A DNA stretch of 64,000 bases from positions 744,001 to 808,000 of the forward strand of contig NZ_QVQT02000001.1 in NCBI RefSeq assembly GCF_003428625.2, read 5' to 3'. The notes below the pieces were generated by a model, which made no database searches, was not told where the DNA came from, and saw only the letters and a list, made by a program, of their open reading frames with translations. The stretch comes from Paracidobacterium acidisoli. GTDB lineage: Bacteria > Acidobacteriota > Terriglobia > Terriglobales > Acidobacteriaceae. Made by a program: the position numbers and the translations under genes. This document shows positions 42,877 to 49,972 of this stretch, in pieces; positions within the stretch are counted from its first letter, which is position 1; each line of letters begins with the position of its first letter.

Positions 42877-44415
42877 TTAGGCTTCCAAATGCTCACTGCG
42901 GGCGGGACTTTCTTTCTCGATCTGCTGAATTTTATTCAGAAGCGCCTTATAGCTCACCCGGAGGCGCCGTGCCGCTTCGCGGCGATTCCATCGGGTCTCA
43001 ACCAGCATCTCCTCAATCGCCTGGCGCTCCGCCTGCCACGCGGCCCGGCGGCCGATTTCGAGCAGAGAGGGTTCGGCGAGAGCGGGCAGGAGGGCCGGCT
43101 CGCCATTCGGAAGGGATTCGACGGCGGGGATGGGGAGGTCCACCGGCGGGGACGCCGGAGACTCGACGGCACCCCGGCGCAGATGATGCTGGGCCAGCTC
43201 GCGGACGATCTGTGTGGCGTCGCCGACGATGACGTAGCGCTTGCAGAGGTTCTCCAGCTCGCGGATATTGCCGGGCCAGGAGTAGGCGGCGAGCTGCTGC
43301 ATGACCTCGTCGCCGGGAATGACGACGCAGCGCCGGTAGACGGCGGCGTATTTCTCGATGAAGTGGCGCAGCAGAACGGGAATCTCATCGCGCCGCTCCC
43401 GCAGAGGCGGGATGTGAATGGTGACGACGTTGATGCGATAGAAGAGGTCTTCGCGGAAGAGACCTTCGCCGATGCGCTGCTCGAGGAGCTTGTTGGTGGC
43501 GCAGAGGACGCGGACGTCGACGGCGGTGTCGCGGCGGGCTCCGAGGCGGGCGAATTCGCCGTCCTGCAGTACGTGGAGGAGCTTGGCCTGGAGGGCCGGG
43601 TGCATCTCGGCGATCTCGTCGAGGAAGAGGGTGCCTCCGTTGGCCAGCTCGAATTTGCCGGGCCGGGAGCGGTTTGCGCCGGTGAAGGCTCCGGCGTCGT
43701 AGCCGAAGAGCTCGCTTTCGAGCAGGTCATGGGGAATGGCGGCGCAGTTGACCTTGACGAAGGGCCGGCGGCTGCGATCGGAGCGGGCGAAGATGGTGCG
43801 CGCCACGACTTCTTTGCCGACTCCGCTTTCGCCGCGGATGAGCACGGTGGCGCTGGTGGAGGCGACGCGGTCGATGGTGAAGCGCACTGCCGCCATGCGG
43901 GGCGAGGTGCTGAAGAGACCGGGCAGGGTGGGGACGGGCTCGGCATCGGTCCGCTCGATATCGGCTGGCCGGGCGCCTTCGGTCTGCTCTGCCTGCCCTG
44001 AGTGGCTTCCGGATTCCGGGTACCGGCCGTTGCCTCCATGAGGGGGCATGCCCTCGTTCAGACCGTCGAGAACGGGGCGGAGACGGCGCGCAGCCTCTGC
44101 GGAATTGAGCGGCAGGGTGAGCATCTCAGCAGCGCCGCATTTGGCGGCATAAAAGGCGATGGCCGGCTGAGGAGGAACGAGGACGACGACGGGAAGGTCG
44201 GGAAATTCACGCTGCAGAACGGCGAGCGGACCGCCGGGAACGTGGAGCTGCAGCAGGACGAGATGGGGGACGGAGGCACGCACCTCGGCGGCAAGATCCT
44301 CCGGATGGACGATCTCGGCCCTGTCTCCGCGCGCGCGAAAAAGGGCGCGGAGAGCACTGCCGGCCTGCAGGTCGCAAACAGCCAGCAGTGCCCGAATCTG
44401 CTTGTGCTCGGGCAT
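42877..44415 (-). CDS. Sigma-54-dependent activator with degenerate receiver domain
   Basis: A 512-residue NtrC-type regulator. Residues 1-115 are receiver-like, but the phosphoacceptor Asp is Gln (Q56 in LVLLQLHVP). Residues about 165-390 are the AAA+ domain, with Walker A GESGVGKE, the sigma-54 contact loop GAFTGA and Walker B GTLFLDEIAEM. The Fis-type HTH is at the C-terminus (NRREAARRLRVSYKALLNKI). Without the acceptor, activity is probably ruled by ligand or protein binding. No histidine kinase is adjacent. A -10 box lies 9 bases before the ATG. Confidence 0.88.
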   Translation of the reverse strand: MPEHKQIRALLAVCDLQAGSALRALFRARGDRAEIVHPEDLAAEVRASVPHLVLLQLHVPGGPLAVLQREFPDLPVVVLVPPQPAIAFYAAKCGAAEMLTLPLNSAEAARRLRPVLDGLNEGMPPHGGNGRYPESGSHSGQAEQTEGARPADIERTDAEPVPTLPGLFSTSPRMAAVRFTIDRVASTSATVLIRGESGVGKEVVARTIFARSDRSRRPFVKVNCAAIPHDLLESELFGYDAGAFTGANRSRPGKFELANGGTLFLDEIAEMHPALQAKLLHVLQDGEFARLGARRDTAVDVRVLCATNKLLEQRIGEGLFREDLFYRINVVTIHIPPLRERRDEIPVLLRHFIEKYAAVYRRCVVIPGDEVMQQLAAYSWPGNIRELENLCKRYVIVGDATQIVRELAQHHLRRGAVESPASPPVDLPIPAVESLPNGEPALLPALAEPSLLEIGRRAAWQAERQAIEEMLVETRWNRREAARRLRVSYKALLNKIQQIEKESPARSEHLEA

Positions 44416-44424
44416 GTGTGAGCC

Positions 44425-44430
44425 ATTTTA
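44425..44430 (-). promoter_or_regulatory. Candidate -10 box (leaderless type) for sigma-54 activator
   Basis: Minus-strand TAAAAT ends nine bases before ATG 44415, with no Shine-Dalgarno between. Confidence 0.45.
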
Positions 44431-44505
44431 GACTGTCGGCGCCCGAATTCCACGCAGAAACCTGCATGGGGAAAATGCGCGAGTTCCCTGCCGGAATATC
44501 CGGCG

Positions 44506-45864
44506 TCAGCGCAGGGAGACGGAAAAGAGAGCCGAGGCGTGTGGCGCGAGCGTTACGTGCAGCTCTTCTGAGGCTCCGAGGTCGCTTTTCTGCCACAGAT
44601 CGCGGACGGGATGGCTGCCGGAGGGCAGATTCAGCTCGCTCCACTTCCAGGCCAGGGTCTTTTCGCTGTTGCTGAGATTGAAGACGGCCACATAGCGGCT
44701 GCCCTCGACGGAATCGGCCGTCCAGACAACGGTGTCCGGCGTCTGCAGGACGGGATGGTTGGCGAGGGAGTGCTGGTCGACGGCGATGACCTCGGGATTG
44801 GTGAGCAGGGATTCGGTGAAGGGATCGATGCGAGTGAGATTGGCGCCGAGGACCAGCGGCGAGCGGGCAATGGACCAGAGGGTGATGAGGGTACGCTGCT
44901 CGTCATGCGTGAGGCGCGACTGGCGGGCGGTGCCCCATCCGGGGCGCGGGCCGAGGTAGCCGATGGGCAGCATGTCGGCATCGGGCCAGTGGCCATCACC
45001 GATGTGAGGGGCCCAGGAGGCGAGCACGGCGAACTGGCGGGAGAGCGCCTGAGGGAAGCCGGAGTGATCGCCCGGGTTTTTCGCCCATACATCCCACATG
45101 TCGTCGGAGATGCGCCACATCTGGGCATAGCGGCGCGCGTCGGTTGCGCTGTCGAGCGGGGTGGGGCCGGGCGAGAGGCTGAGCACGATGGGGCGGCCGG
45201 TTCTGCGGAGGGCCTCGCTGACCATGTGGATCTCGGCGGCGCGGTAAGGCTGGGAGATGCAGTCGACCTTCAGGAAGTCGACGCCCCAACCGGCGTAGAG
45301 CTTTGCCAGCGAATCGTAATATGCCTGGCCGGCTTCATTGTCTTTGACGCCGTAGTTGTCCTTGTTCCAGGCACATGTATCGGACGTATCGGCGGCATCG
45401 GCGGCGTGAAAGCCGGAGTCGGCGATGGGAAGGTTTTTCTCGACGGCTTCGCGGGGGATGCCGCGGATGATGTGGATACCGAATTTGAGGCCGAGGGAGT
45501 GCACGTAATCGGCCAGCGCCTGGAAGCTGTCTCCACCGGCGGCGGCAGATGGAAAACGATTCACGGCGGGAAGGTAGCGGCCGTCGGGCGAGAGCACGTA
45601 GCCGGTGGTTGCGGAGGTCTGCGGATGGGTGAGGTACCAGCCTTCATCGACGACGACGTATTGCCAGCCGAACGGCTGGAGGTGCTGATGCAGCCACTGC
45701 ACGTTGTCTTTGAACTCGGCCTCGGTGACGGTGAGACCGTAAGAGTCCCAGCTGTTCCAGCCCATGGGCGGCAGGAGCGCGGACGAAGGACGGCGCTGCG
45801 CGGCTGCGGGAAGAGCAGCAAGGCAGAGAGAGACAGCGAACAGGGTCAGCGAAAAGCGGCGCAT
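44506..45864 (-). CDS. Secreted GH27 alpha-galactosidase
   Basis: A 452-residue glycoside hydrolase of family 27. A signal peptide (MRRFSLTLFAVSLCLAALPA, cut after AAAQ) leads into LPPMGWNSWDSYG, the family N-terminal signature. The nucleophile is D201 in DFLKVDCIS and the acid/base is D254 or D255 in RISDDMWD. A C-terminal beta domain (about 370-452) completes it. It removes terminal alpha-galactose (or alpha-N-acetylgalactosamine) from plant oligosaccharides. Start has GGAGGTAGG directly upstream. It stands alone. Confidence 0.88.
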   Translation of the reverse strand: MRRFSLTLFAVSLCLAALPAAAQRRPSSALLPPMGWNSWDSYGLTVTEAEFKDNVQWLHQHLQPFGWQYVVVDEGWYLTHPQTSATTGYVLSPDGRYLPAVNRFPSAAAGGDSFQALADYVHSLGLKFGIHIIRGIPREAVEKNLPIADSGFHAADAADTSDTCAWNKDNYGVKDNEAGQAYYDSLAKLYAGWGVDFLKVDCISQPYRAAEIHMVSEALRRTGRPIVLSLSPGPTPLDSATDARRYAQMWRISDDMWDVWAKNPGDHSGFPQALSRQFAVLASWAPHIGDGHWPDADMLPIGYLGPRPGWGTARQSRLTHDEQRTLITLWSIARSPLVLGANLTRIDPFTESLLTNPEVIAVDQHSLANHPVLQTPDTVVWTADSVEGSRYVAVFNLSNSEKTLAWKWSELNLPSGSHPVRDLWQKSDLGASEELHVTLAPHASALFSVSLR

Positions 45865-46003
45865 CCTACCTCCGGGGAAACAGACGCCGCCCAGTGTACC
45901 GGAAGCGGCAGCGGTTGATATATGCAGGCGTGATTTTCGAGCCGCATGCGCGAATTAAAAACGCGGAGAGGCGGGGCGAGTCGATGCGCTGCTTCCTCTG
46001 CTG

Positions 46004-46009
46004 TATACT
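46004..46009 (+). promoter_or_regulatory. Candidate -10 box (leaderless type) for ispD
   Basis: TATACT nine bases before ATG 46019, no Shine-Dalgarno in CCTTTGTTT between them. Confidence 0.5.
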
Positions 46010-46018
46010 CCTTTGTTT

Positions 46019-46738
46019 ATGCGGGTTTTTGTCATTCTTCCAGCGGCTGGCCTGGGCACGCGCATGGCGGCCGGGCATTCCACTGCGGCACCCAAGCAGT
46101 TTCTCGAACTGGCGGGGGTTCCGATTCTGATTCACGCGCTGCGCGCCTTCGAACAGATCTCCGAAGTAAAAGAGCTGTACGTGGCCGTGCGGGCGACGGA
46201 AAAAGAACGGCTGGCGGCACAGATTGCCGAATACGGCCTGGCAAAGAAAGTGCGCGTGGTGGAGGGCGGCGATACGCGGCAGGAGAGCGTGTCGAATGCG
46301 CTGCATTCTCTCGACTGCGAAGAGGACGATATTGTGCTGGTGCATGATGCTGTGCGTCCGCTGATCGAGCCGGGGATTATTTACCGGGTGATCGAAGCGG
46401 TGGAACGGCATGGAGCGGCGATTGTGGGCCTGCCCGCTGTGGACACGATCAAGCAGGTGGAGCGCACGGCCGATGGGGCGATTATCACGGCGACGATTCC
46501 GCGGGAGTATATCGTGCAGGCGCAGACGCCGCAGGGCTTTCGCTGCGGACTGCTGAAGCGCGCCTTCGCGGAGGCGGCTCAGGACGAGTTTGCCGGCACG
46601 GACGAAGCCAGTCTGGTGGAGCGGGCCGGCGCGCAGGTGGCGGTAATCGCCGGATCGGCGTCGAATATCAAGATTACGCAGCCGGGCGACCTGGAGCTGG
46701 CCGAGTTTTATCTGTCGCGGCGCGCCGTGAAGGTGTGA
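46019..46738 (+). CDS. ispD: 2-C-methyl-D-erythritol 4-phosphate cytidylyltransferase
   Basis: A 239-residue nucleotidyltransferase of the MEP pathway. The CTP-binding N-terminus is VILPAAGLGTRM with KQFLELAG, then VHDAVRPLIEP, and the C-terminal QTPQGFR and FAGTDEASLVE. It is followed 53 bases later by ispF, the usual pairing. ATG 46019 is preferred to TTG 46013 as the family begins at this strand and a -10 box lies 9 bases upstream. Confidence 0.93.
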   Translation: MRVFVILPAAGLGTRMAAGHSTAAPKQFLELAGVPILIHALRAFEQISEVKELYVAVRATEKERLAAQIAEYGLAKKVRVVEGGDTRQESVSNALHSLDCEEDDIVLVHDAVRPLIEPGIIYRVIEAVERHGAAIVGLPAVDTIKQVERTADGAIITATIPREYIVQAQTPQGFRCGLLKRAFAEAAQDEFAGTDEASLVERAGAQVAVIAGSASNIKITQPGDLELAEFYLSRRAVKV

Positions 46739-46791
46739 GAGGCGCACGAAGGCCCGGCACACGATAAGCTGAAACAGGCAAACACAAACTT

Positions 46792-47397
46792 ATGAGCATG
46801 CGGATCGGATACGGCTGGGACTCACACGCATTCAGGCCAGGAGTGCCGCTGAAGATCGGCGGCCTGAGCATCGATCACCCGGAGGGACTGGCCGGCCACT
46901 CGGACGGAGACGTGCTGCTGCACGCGATTACCGATGCGCTGCTTGGAGCGGTCTCGGCGGGCGATATCGGAAGCTTCTTTCCGCCGGGCGATCCGCGCTG
47001 GAAGGATGCGGATTCGGCCATCTTTCTGAACGTGGCGCTGGAAGAAGTACAGACGGCGGGGTATCAGATTGTGAATGTCGATACGACGCTGGTGCTGGCG
47101 GCTCCCAAGATCAGCCCGATTGCCGGAGAGCTGCGCGAGCGCGTGGCCGAGCTGCTGAACCTGAAGCCCGCGGATGTGGGCATCAAGGCGAAGACCCCGG
47201 AGGGTCTGAACGCCGACCATGTGGCCCAGGCGCATGCCATTGTGCTGCTGGAGCGCATCGAAGAACCGGCAGATCTGCGCGCGATCACGGCGGCGATCGA
47301 CGAGCAGCGGCAGGAAGAAGACGTGGTGAAAGACCTGGTGAGCCAGGCACACGGCATTGCGGTGCGACCGCCCTTCGACACCGAGGACATTACCTAG
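46792..47397 (+). CDS. ispF: 2-C-methyl-D-erythritol 2,4-cyclodiphosphate synthase with C-terminal extension
   Basis: A 201-residue IspF. The metal site is in RIGYGWDSHAF (Asp, His) with GHSDGDVLLHAITDALLGA, and the closing block is IKAKTPEGLN. IspF normally ends near residue 160; here about 40 more residues follow (EEPADLRAITAAIDEQRQEE and on), forming a charged helix of unknown use. ATG 46798 (MRIGYGWDSH) is an equally good start. It follows ispD and feeds the same isoprenoid route as the prenyl synthetase at 24 kb. Confidence 0.9.
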   Translation: MSMRIGYGWDSHAFRPGVPLKIGGLSIDHPEGLAGHSDGDVLLHAITDALLGAVSAGDIGSFFPPGDPRWKDADSAIFLNVALEEVQTAGYQIVNVDTTLVLAAPKISPIAGELRERVAELLNLKPADVGIKAKTPEGLNADHVAQAHAIVLLERIEEPADLRAITAAIDEQRQEEDVVKDLVSQAHGIAVRPPFDTEDIT

Positions 47398-47435
47398 AAT
47401 TCGCTTTGTTTCGCGGCGGGCATTCGCTAAGCTGA

Positions 47436-47453
47436 GGCGGAACTGATTCCGCC
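47436..47453 (+). promoter_or_regulatory. Hairpin abutting the ribosome binding site
   Basis: GGCGGAA / TTCCGCC, loop CTGA, a perfect 7-bp stem ending right before GAGGTGA, the Shine-Dalgarno of ATG 47464. Could affect translation or be the end of the ispF message. Confidence 0.35.
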
Positions 47454-47463
47454 GAGGTGAACC

Positions 47464-47739
47464 ATGGACCCGAATGCCGCCAACGCCATGCACGCCGCAG
47501 CCGCGATGCTGGCGATTATGCCGATCTTTGTACTGATCGTCGCCGTGATCGTGATTCTTCCCTTCTGGATGATCTGGAAAAAGGCCGGCTTTACGCCGTG
47601 GCTGAGCCTGCTGATGTTTGTTCCGCTGGTGGGCATCATCATGCTCTACGTGCTGGCCTTTGCCGAGTGGAAGGTGGTTCCGGCGCAGCGGGTGTATCCG
47701 GCGGGCTATCCTCCGTCGACTCTGCCGCCACAGCTTTGA
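47464..47739 (+). CDS. Small membrane protein, hypothetical
   Basis: A 91-residue protein with two hydrophobic helices (about 14-37 and 47-66) joined by MIWKKAGFTPW. Its shape fits small membrane proteins with an aromatic/Lys turn. Start fixed by GAGGTGA 3 bases before the ATG. It lies 66 bases after ispF, possibly in the same unit. Function unknown. Confidence 0.65.
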   Translation: MDPNAANAMHAAAAMLAIMPIFVLIVAVIVILPFWMIWKKAGFTPWLSLLMFVPLVGIIMLYVLAFAEWKVVPAQRVYPAGYPPSTLPPQL

Positions 47740-47775
47740 GCGATGCCGCGCGGACGCGGGCGGCAGATCTTCGCG

Positions 47776-47937
47776 TCAGTGCATGCGCGGCGCGCCGCCC
47801 GCACCGTGGAAGGTGAGCCAGAGCGCATAGCCGCTGACGGCGATGGCGATCGCCATCTCAGCAAACAGGATGGCCACGCCGTATTTGTACCAGGGCTGAT
47901 GAGCGACGGGTTCGGTGGATGAGCCGGCCGTATGCAT
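47776..47937 (-). CDS. 53-residue single-helix membrane protein linked to nitrate transporter
   Basis: Starts MHTAGSSTEPVAHQPWYKYG and has one hydrophobic helix (about 20-43: VAILFAEMAIAIAVSGYALW) with a short His-ended tail. The reading frame is clean, has GAGAGGA 6 bases before the ATG and follows the NarK-type gene on the same strand after 51 bases, so it looks like a real cotranscribed gene. It may be a small partner of the transporter or of the membrane nitrate reductase subunit. No family recognised. Confidence 0.6.
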   Translation of the reverse strand: MHTAGSSTEPVAHQPWYKYGVAILFAEMAIAIAVSGYALWLTFHGAGGAPRMH

Positions 47938-47988
47938 GATGGTCCTCTCTTTCCGGTTCGGGTGTGCGGCAGTGCTGCGGCCCGCGGG

Positions 47989-49296
47989 TCAGGCTTCGTC
48001 AGCGGCAAAGACACGCGTCAGAAGGCCGTGCTCTTCGGGATGACGCTCGCAGCGAGCGGCCCAGAAATAAAAGATCACGAAGGGCACGAAGAGAAACATG
48101 GCGACGTGCAGGTAGCCGATGTGGATGTTCGAGCCTCCGGCGAAGACGAGCGGGTAGACGATGCCGGCTGCTGTCGACAGGCCTCCGATGAATCCGGCAG
48201 CGGTGCCGGGGCGATCGGGAAACAGCAGCGGCACGAGCGCGAAGGTGCCGCCGGTTCCGCACGAGATGGTGATGCCGATGATGATGAGAACGGCCACGGA
48301 GAGATGCAGCGAGCCGGAGAGACCGGCGATGGCCAGAGCGCTGGTGGCAAGCGTGATGAGGATCAGTGAAGTGCCCAGCCAGTGCAGGCGCGGCGCGTAG
48401 GGCAGGTTGCGCGCGATAAAGGGCAGAGGCGTCCAGCCTTTGCGCTGGAAGAGATCGGACATGAAGCCGGAGAAGGGACGAAAGAGCGACGCGGTGAAGG
48501 ATTCGACCGCGGCGAAGGTTCCGGCAGCGATCTGCAGGCCGACAACACCGGTGAAGCCGAGGGACTGGATGGCGTCGTGGAAGCCGCGCGTGAAGTAGCC
48601 GGGCAGCCAGGCGTTGAGTGAGATCTCAAGACCAAAGGACATGGCGTAGGCGAGCATGAGCGCGATGGCGATGTAACGGCTCCATACGAATGCCGTGTCG
48701 CGCATGCCGCTGCGACCACGCACCAGATCGCGCTGCCCGGTGGTTTTGGCGGCGCGGCCGCGCACCAGATAAAGCGCCGCGATGAAGAGAGCGACGACGC
48801 CCATCCACAGAAACGCGCTTTGATAATGCGTGCCGAAGAGGCGCGGCAGCACCAGGGCGCCCATGCCGGCGCCGGCATTGCCTGTGCCCGCGTAGAGTCC
48901 TTCGGCGGTGCCGATTTCATGAGGATCAAACCACTGCGCGACGTGCTGGATGCCGACGACGAAGGAAACGCCGGCGATGGCCACGAAGATGCGCTCGGCA
49001 AAGAGCAGACGATAGTCCACGGTGAATGCCGAAGCGATCGACATGAGGCCGCAGCCTGCGAGAAGCAGCGCGAAGGTGCGCGGCGCGCCGAAGCGGTCGG
49101 AGGCCCAGCCGGCGGCGATGCGGCCGATGGGAGCCATCCAGATGGCGGAGCTGGCGAGCAGACCGAGCGATTTGATGCTGAGGTGGTAATGCGCCGCGAT
49201 GCCGGGGCTGAATGCGGCGGTAGAGAACCACATGAGGAAGCACCAGAAAAAACCCAGCGTTGCAATAACGAGCTGCTCGACCTTATGCGTAGTCAT
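47989..49296 (-). CDS. NarK/NasA-type nitrate/nitrite MFS transporter
   Basis: A 435-residue, 12-helix major facilitator. The N-terminal half has FSPGIAAHYHLS and GRIAAGWASDRFGAPRT; the C-terminal half has the glycine-rich signature GTGGTFALVPLLFPDRPGTA followed by GFIGGLSTAAGIVYPLVF, typical of nitrate/nitrite porters. ATG 49296 has GGAGAAGAGAAG upstream; the longer frame to 49425 adds no transporter sequence. Divergent from the nitrate reductase genes, which supports nitrate uptake. Confidence 0.88.
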   Translation of the reverse strand: MTTHKVEQLVIATLGFFWCFLMWFSTAAFSPGIAAHYHLSIKSLGLLASSAIWMAPIGRIAAGWASDRFGAPRTFALLLAGCGLMSIASAFTVDYRLLFAERIFVAIAGVSFVVGIQHVAQWFDPHEIGTAEGLYAGTGNAGAGMGALVLPRLFGTHYQSAFLWMGVVALFIAALYLVRGRAAKTTGQRDLVRGRSGMRDTAFVWSRYIAIALMLAYAMSFGLEISLNAWLPGYFTRGFHDAIQSLGFTGVVGLQIAAGTFAAVESFTASLFRPFSGFMSDLFQRKGWTPLPFIARNLPYAPRLHWLGTSLILITLATSALAIAGLSGSLHLSVAVLIIIGITISCGTGGTFALVPLLFPDRPGTAAGFIGGLSTAAGIVYPLVFAGGSNIHIGYLHVAMFLFVPFVIFYFWAARCERHPEEHGLLTRVFAADEA

Positions 49297-49720
49297 CGCT
49301 TCTCTTCTCCAGTGAGGGAGTTGAAACGGCCTGCCGATGGAGCGGGTTGTTGCGCGAGCGCAGTGTGTGCATCGCTGCGGCTGCGACGGAGGCTCATGCA
49401 TCGGCACGGCGAACGTTTGTTCCATGCAGCGGTGTCTTCATGCAGCGTGGGCGTGCGCATGTCTTCATGAGACGGCACACTCAGCCGCAGCGGATCGACC
49501 GATGCTCGTTCGAGGCTTGCGCGTTCAGGGCGCGAATCTTTTTCCGACGTAAACTCTCGCGCGGATCACGGCGAGAAGAACCGGCACAGGCATGGTGCCG
49601 AAAAACAGGAAGCTGTTCAGGCGAGAGTATCGCAGTGCCGCCTGCGTGGCAAGGAAAGATTGCGGCGTGCGCGCAGAGGATGCATTTGTGGCAGGCGGTG
49701 GATCAGCTTGCGGAAATATC

Positions 49721-49760
49721 GTCCCTCCGGGGCTGGAGCCCGTACCCTTCCAGCTGACCC
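49721..49760 (+). repeat. Diverged dispersed repeat (copy 3)
   Basis: GTCCCTCCGGGGCTGGAGCC, then CGTACCCTTCC and CTGACCC. It matches the layout of the tail of copy 1 at 12148-12227 (box, stem, CCCTTCC, CTGACCC) with changed stem bases. Confidence 0.4.
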
Positions 49761-49826
49761 ATTGCCCTGCGCAGAGTTCTCTTGTGTGGGTGGCCGTGCT
49801 GCAGTATGATCGCAATACCTTCCTTC

Positions 49827-49849
49827 GCCGGCACCAGGTCTGTGCCGGC
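49827..49849 (+). promoter_or_regulatory. Leader hairpin upstream of nas genes
   Basis: Perfect 8-bp stem GCCGGCAC / GTGCCGGC with loop CAGGTCT, 123 bases before ATG 49973. The core GGCACC-N5-TGTGCC is also present at 57682-57698 in the nirA leader. A candidate RNA element for the ANTAR regulator, although the loop is 7 nt rather than the hexanucleotide expected. Confidence 0.4.
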
Positions 49850-49877
49850 TGGATCTCTCCACGATGAGCCTGTGCCC

Positions 49878-49896
49878 CGAAAGCTGATTGCTTTCG
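49878..49896 (+). promoter_or_regulatory. Second leader hairpin upstream of nas genes
   Basis: 7-bp stem CGAAAGC (49878-49884) / GCTTTCG (49890-49896), loop TGATT, 28 bases after the first hairpin. A paired-hairpin layout is what ANTAR proteins bind in known leaders; the loop here has 5 nt. Confidence 0.35.
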
Positions 49897-49972
49897 ACGG
49901 ACCGACTTTTCGTTCATTCACGCGCATCTGTTACGCGAGTGCCGCCGCCTGCCTTCGAGGCGTGGAGGGGAT

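Larger units (their letters stand above)
49297..49972. other. Long leader/promoter region between narK-type and nas genes
   Basis: 676 bases between divergent genes. Short open frames are present on both strands but have no ribosome sites or recognisable motifs. Contents I can support: a diverged dispersed repeat (about 49721-49760), two strong hairpins near the nas gene (49827-49849 and 49878-49896), and repeated TGTCTTCATG (about 49434 and 49459). A long structured nas leader fits ANTAR-type antitermination. Confidence 0.45.

Noticed and set aside
49827-49896. Claim that the nas leader hairpins are canonical ANTAR targets
   Set aside because: Loops are 7 and 5 nt, not hexaloops with A1/G4; kept only as a candidate.
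49347-49927. Several 60-130 residue frames in the narK/nas gap
   Set aside because: Overlap each other on both strands, no ribosome sites, no recognisable motif; better read as leader RNA and repeat.
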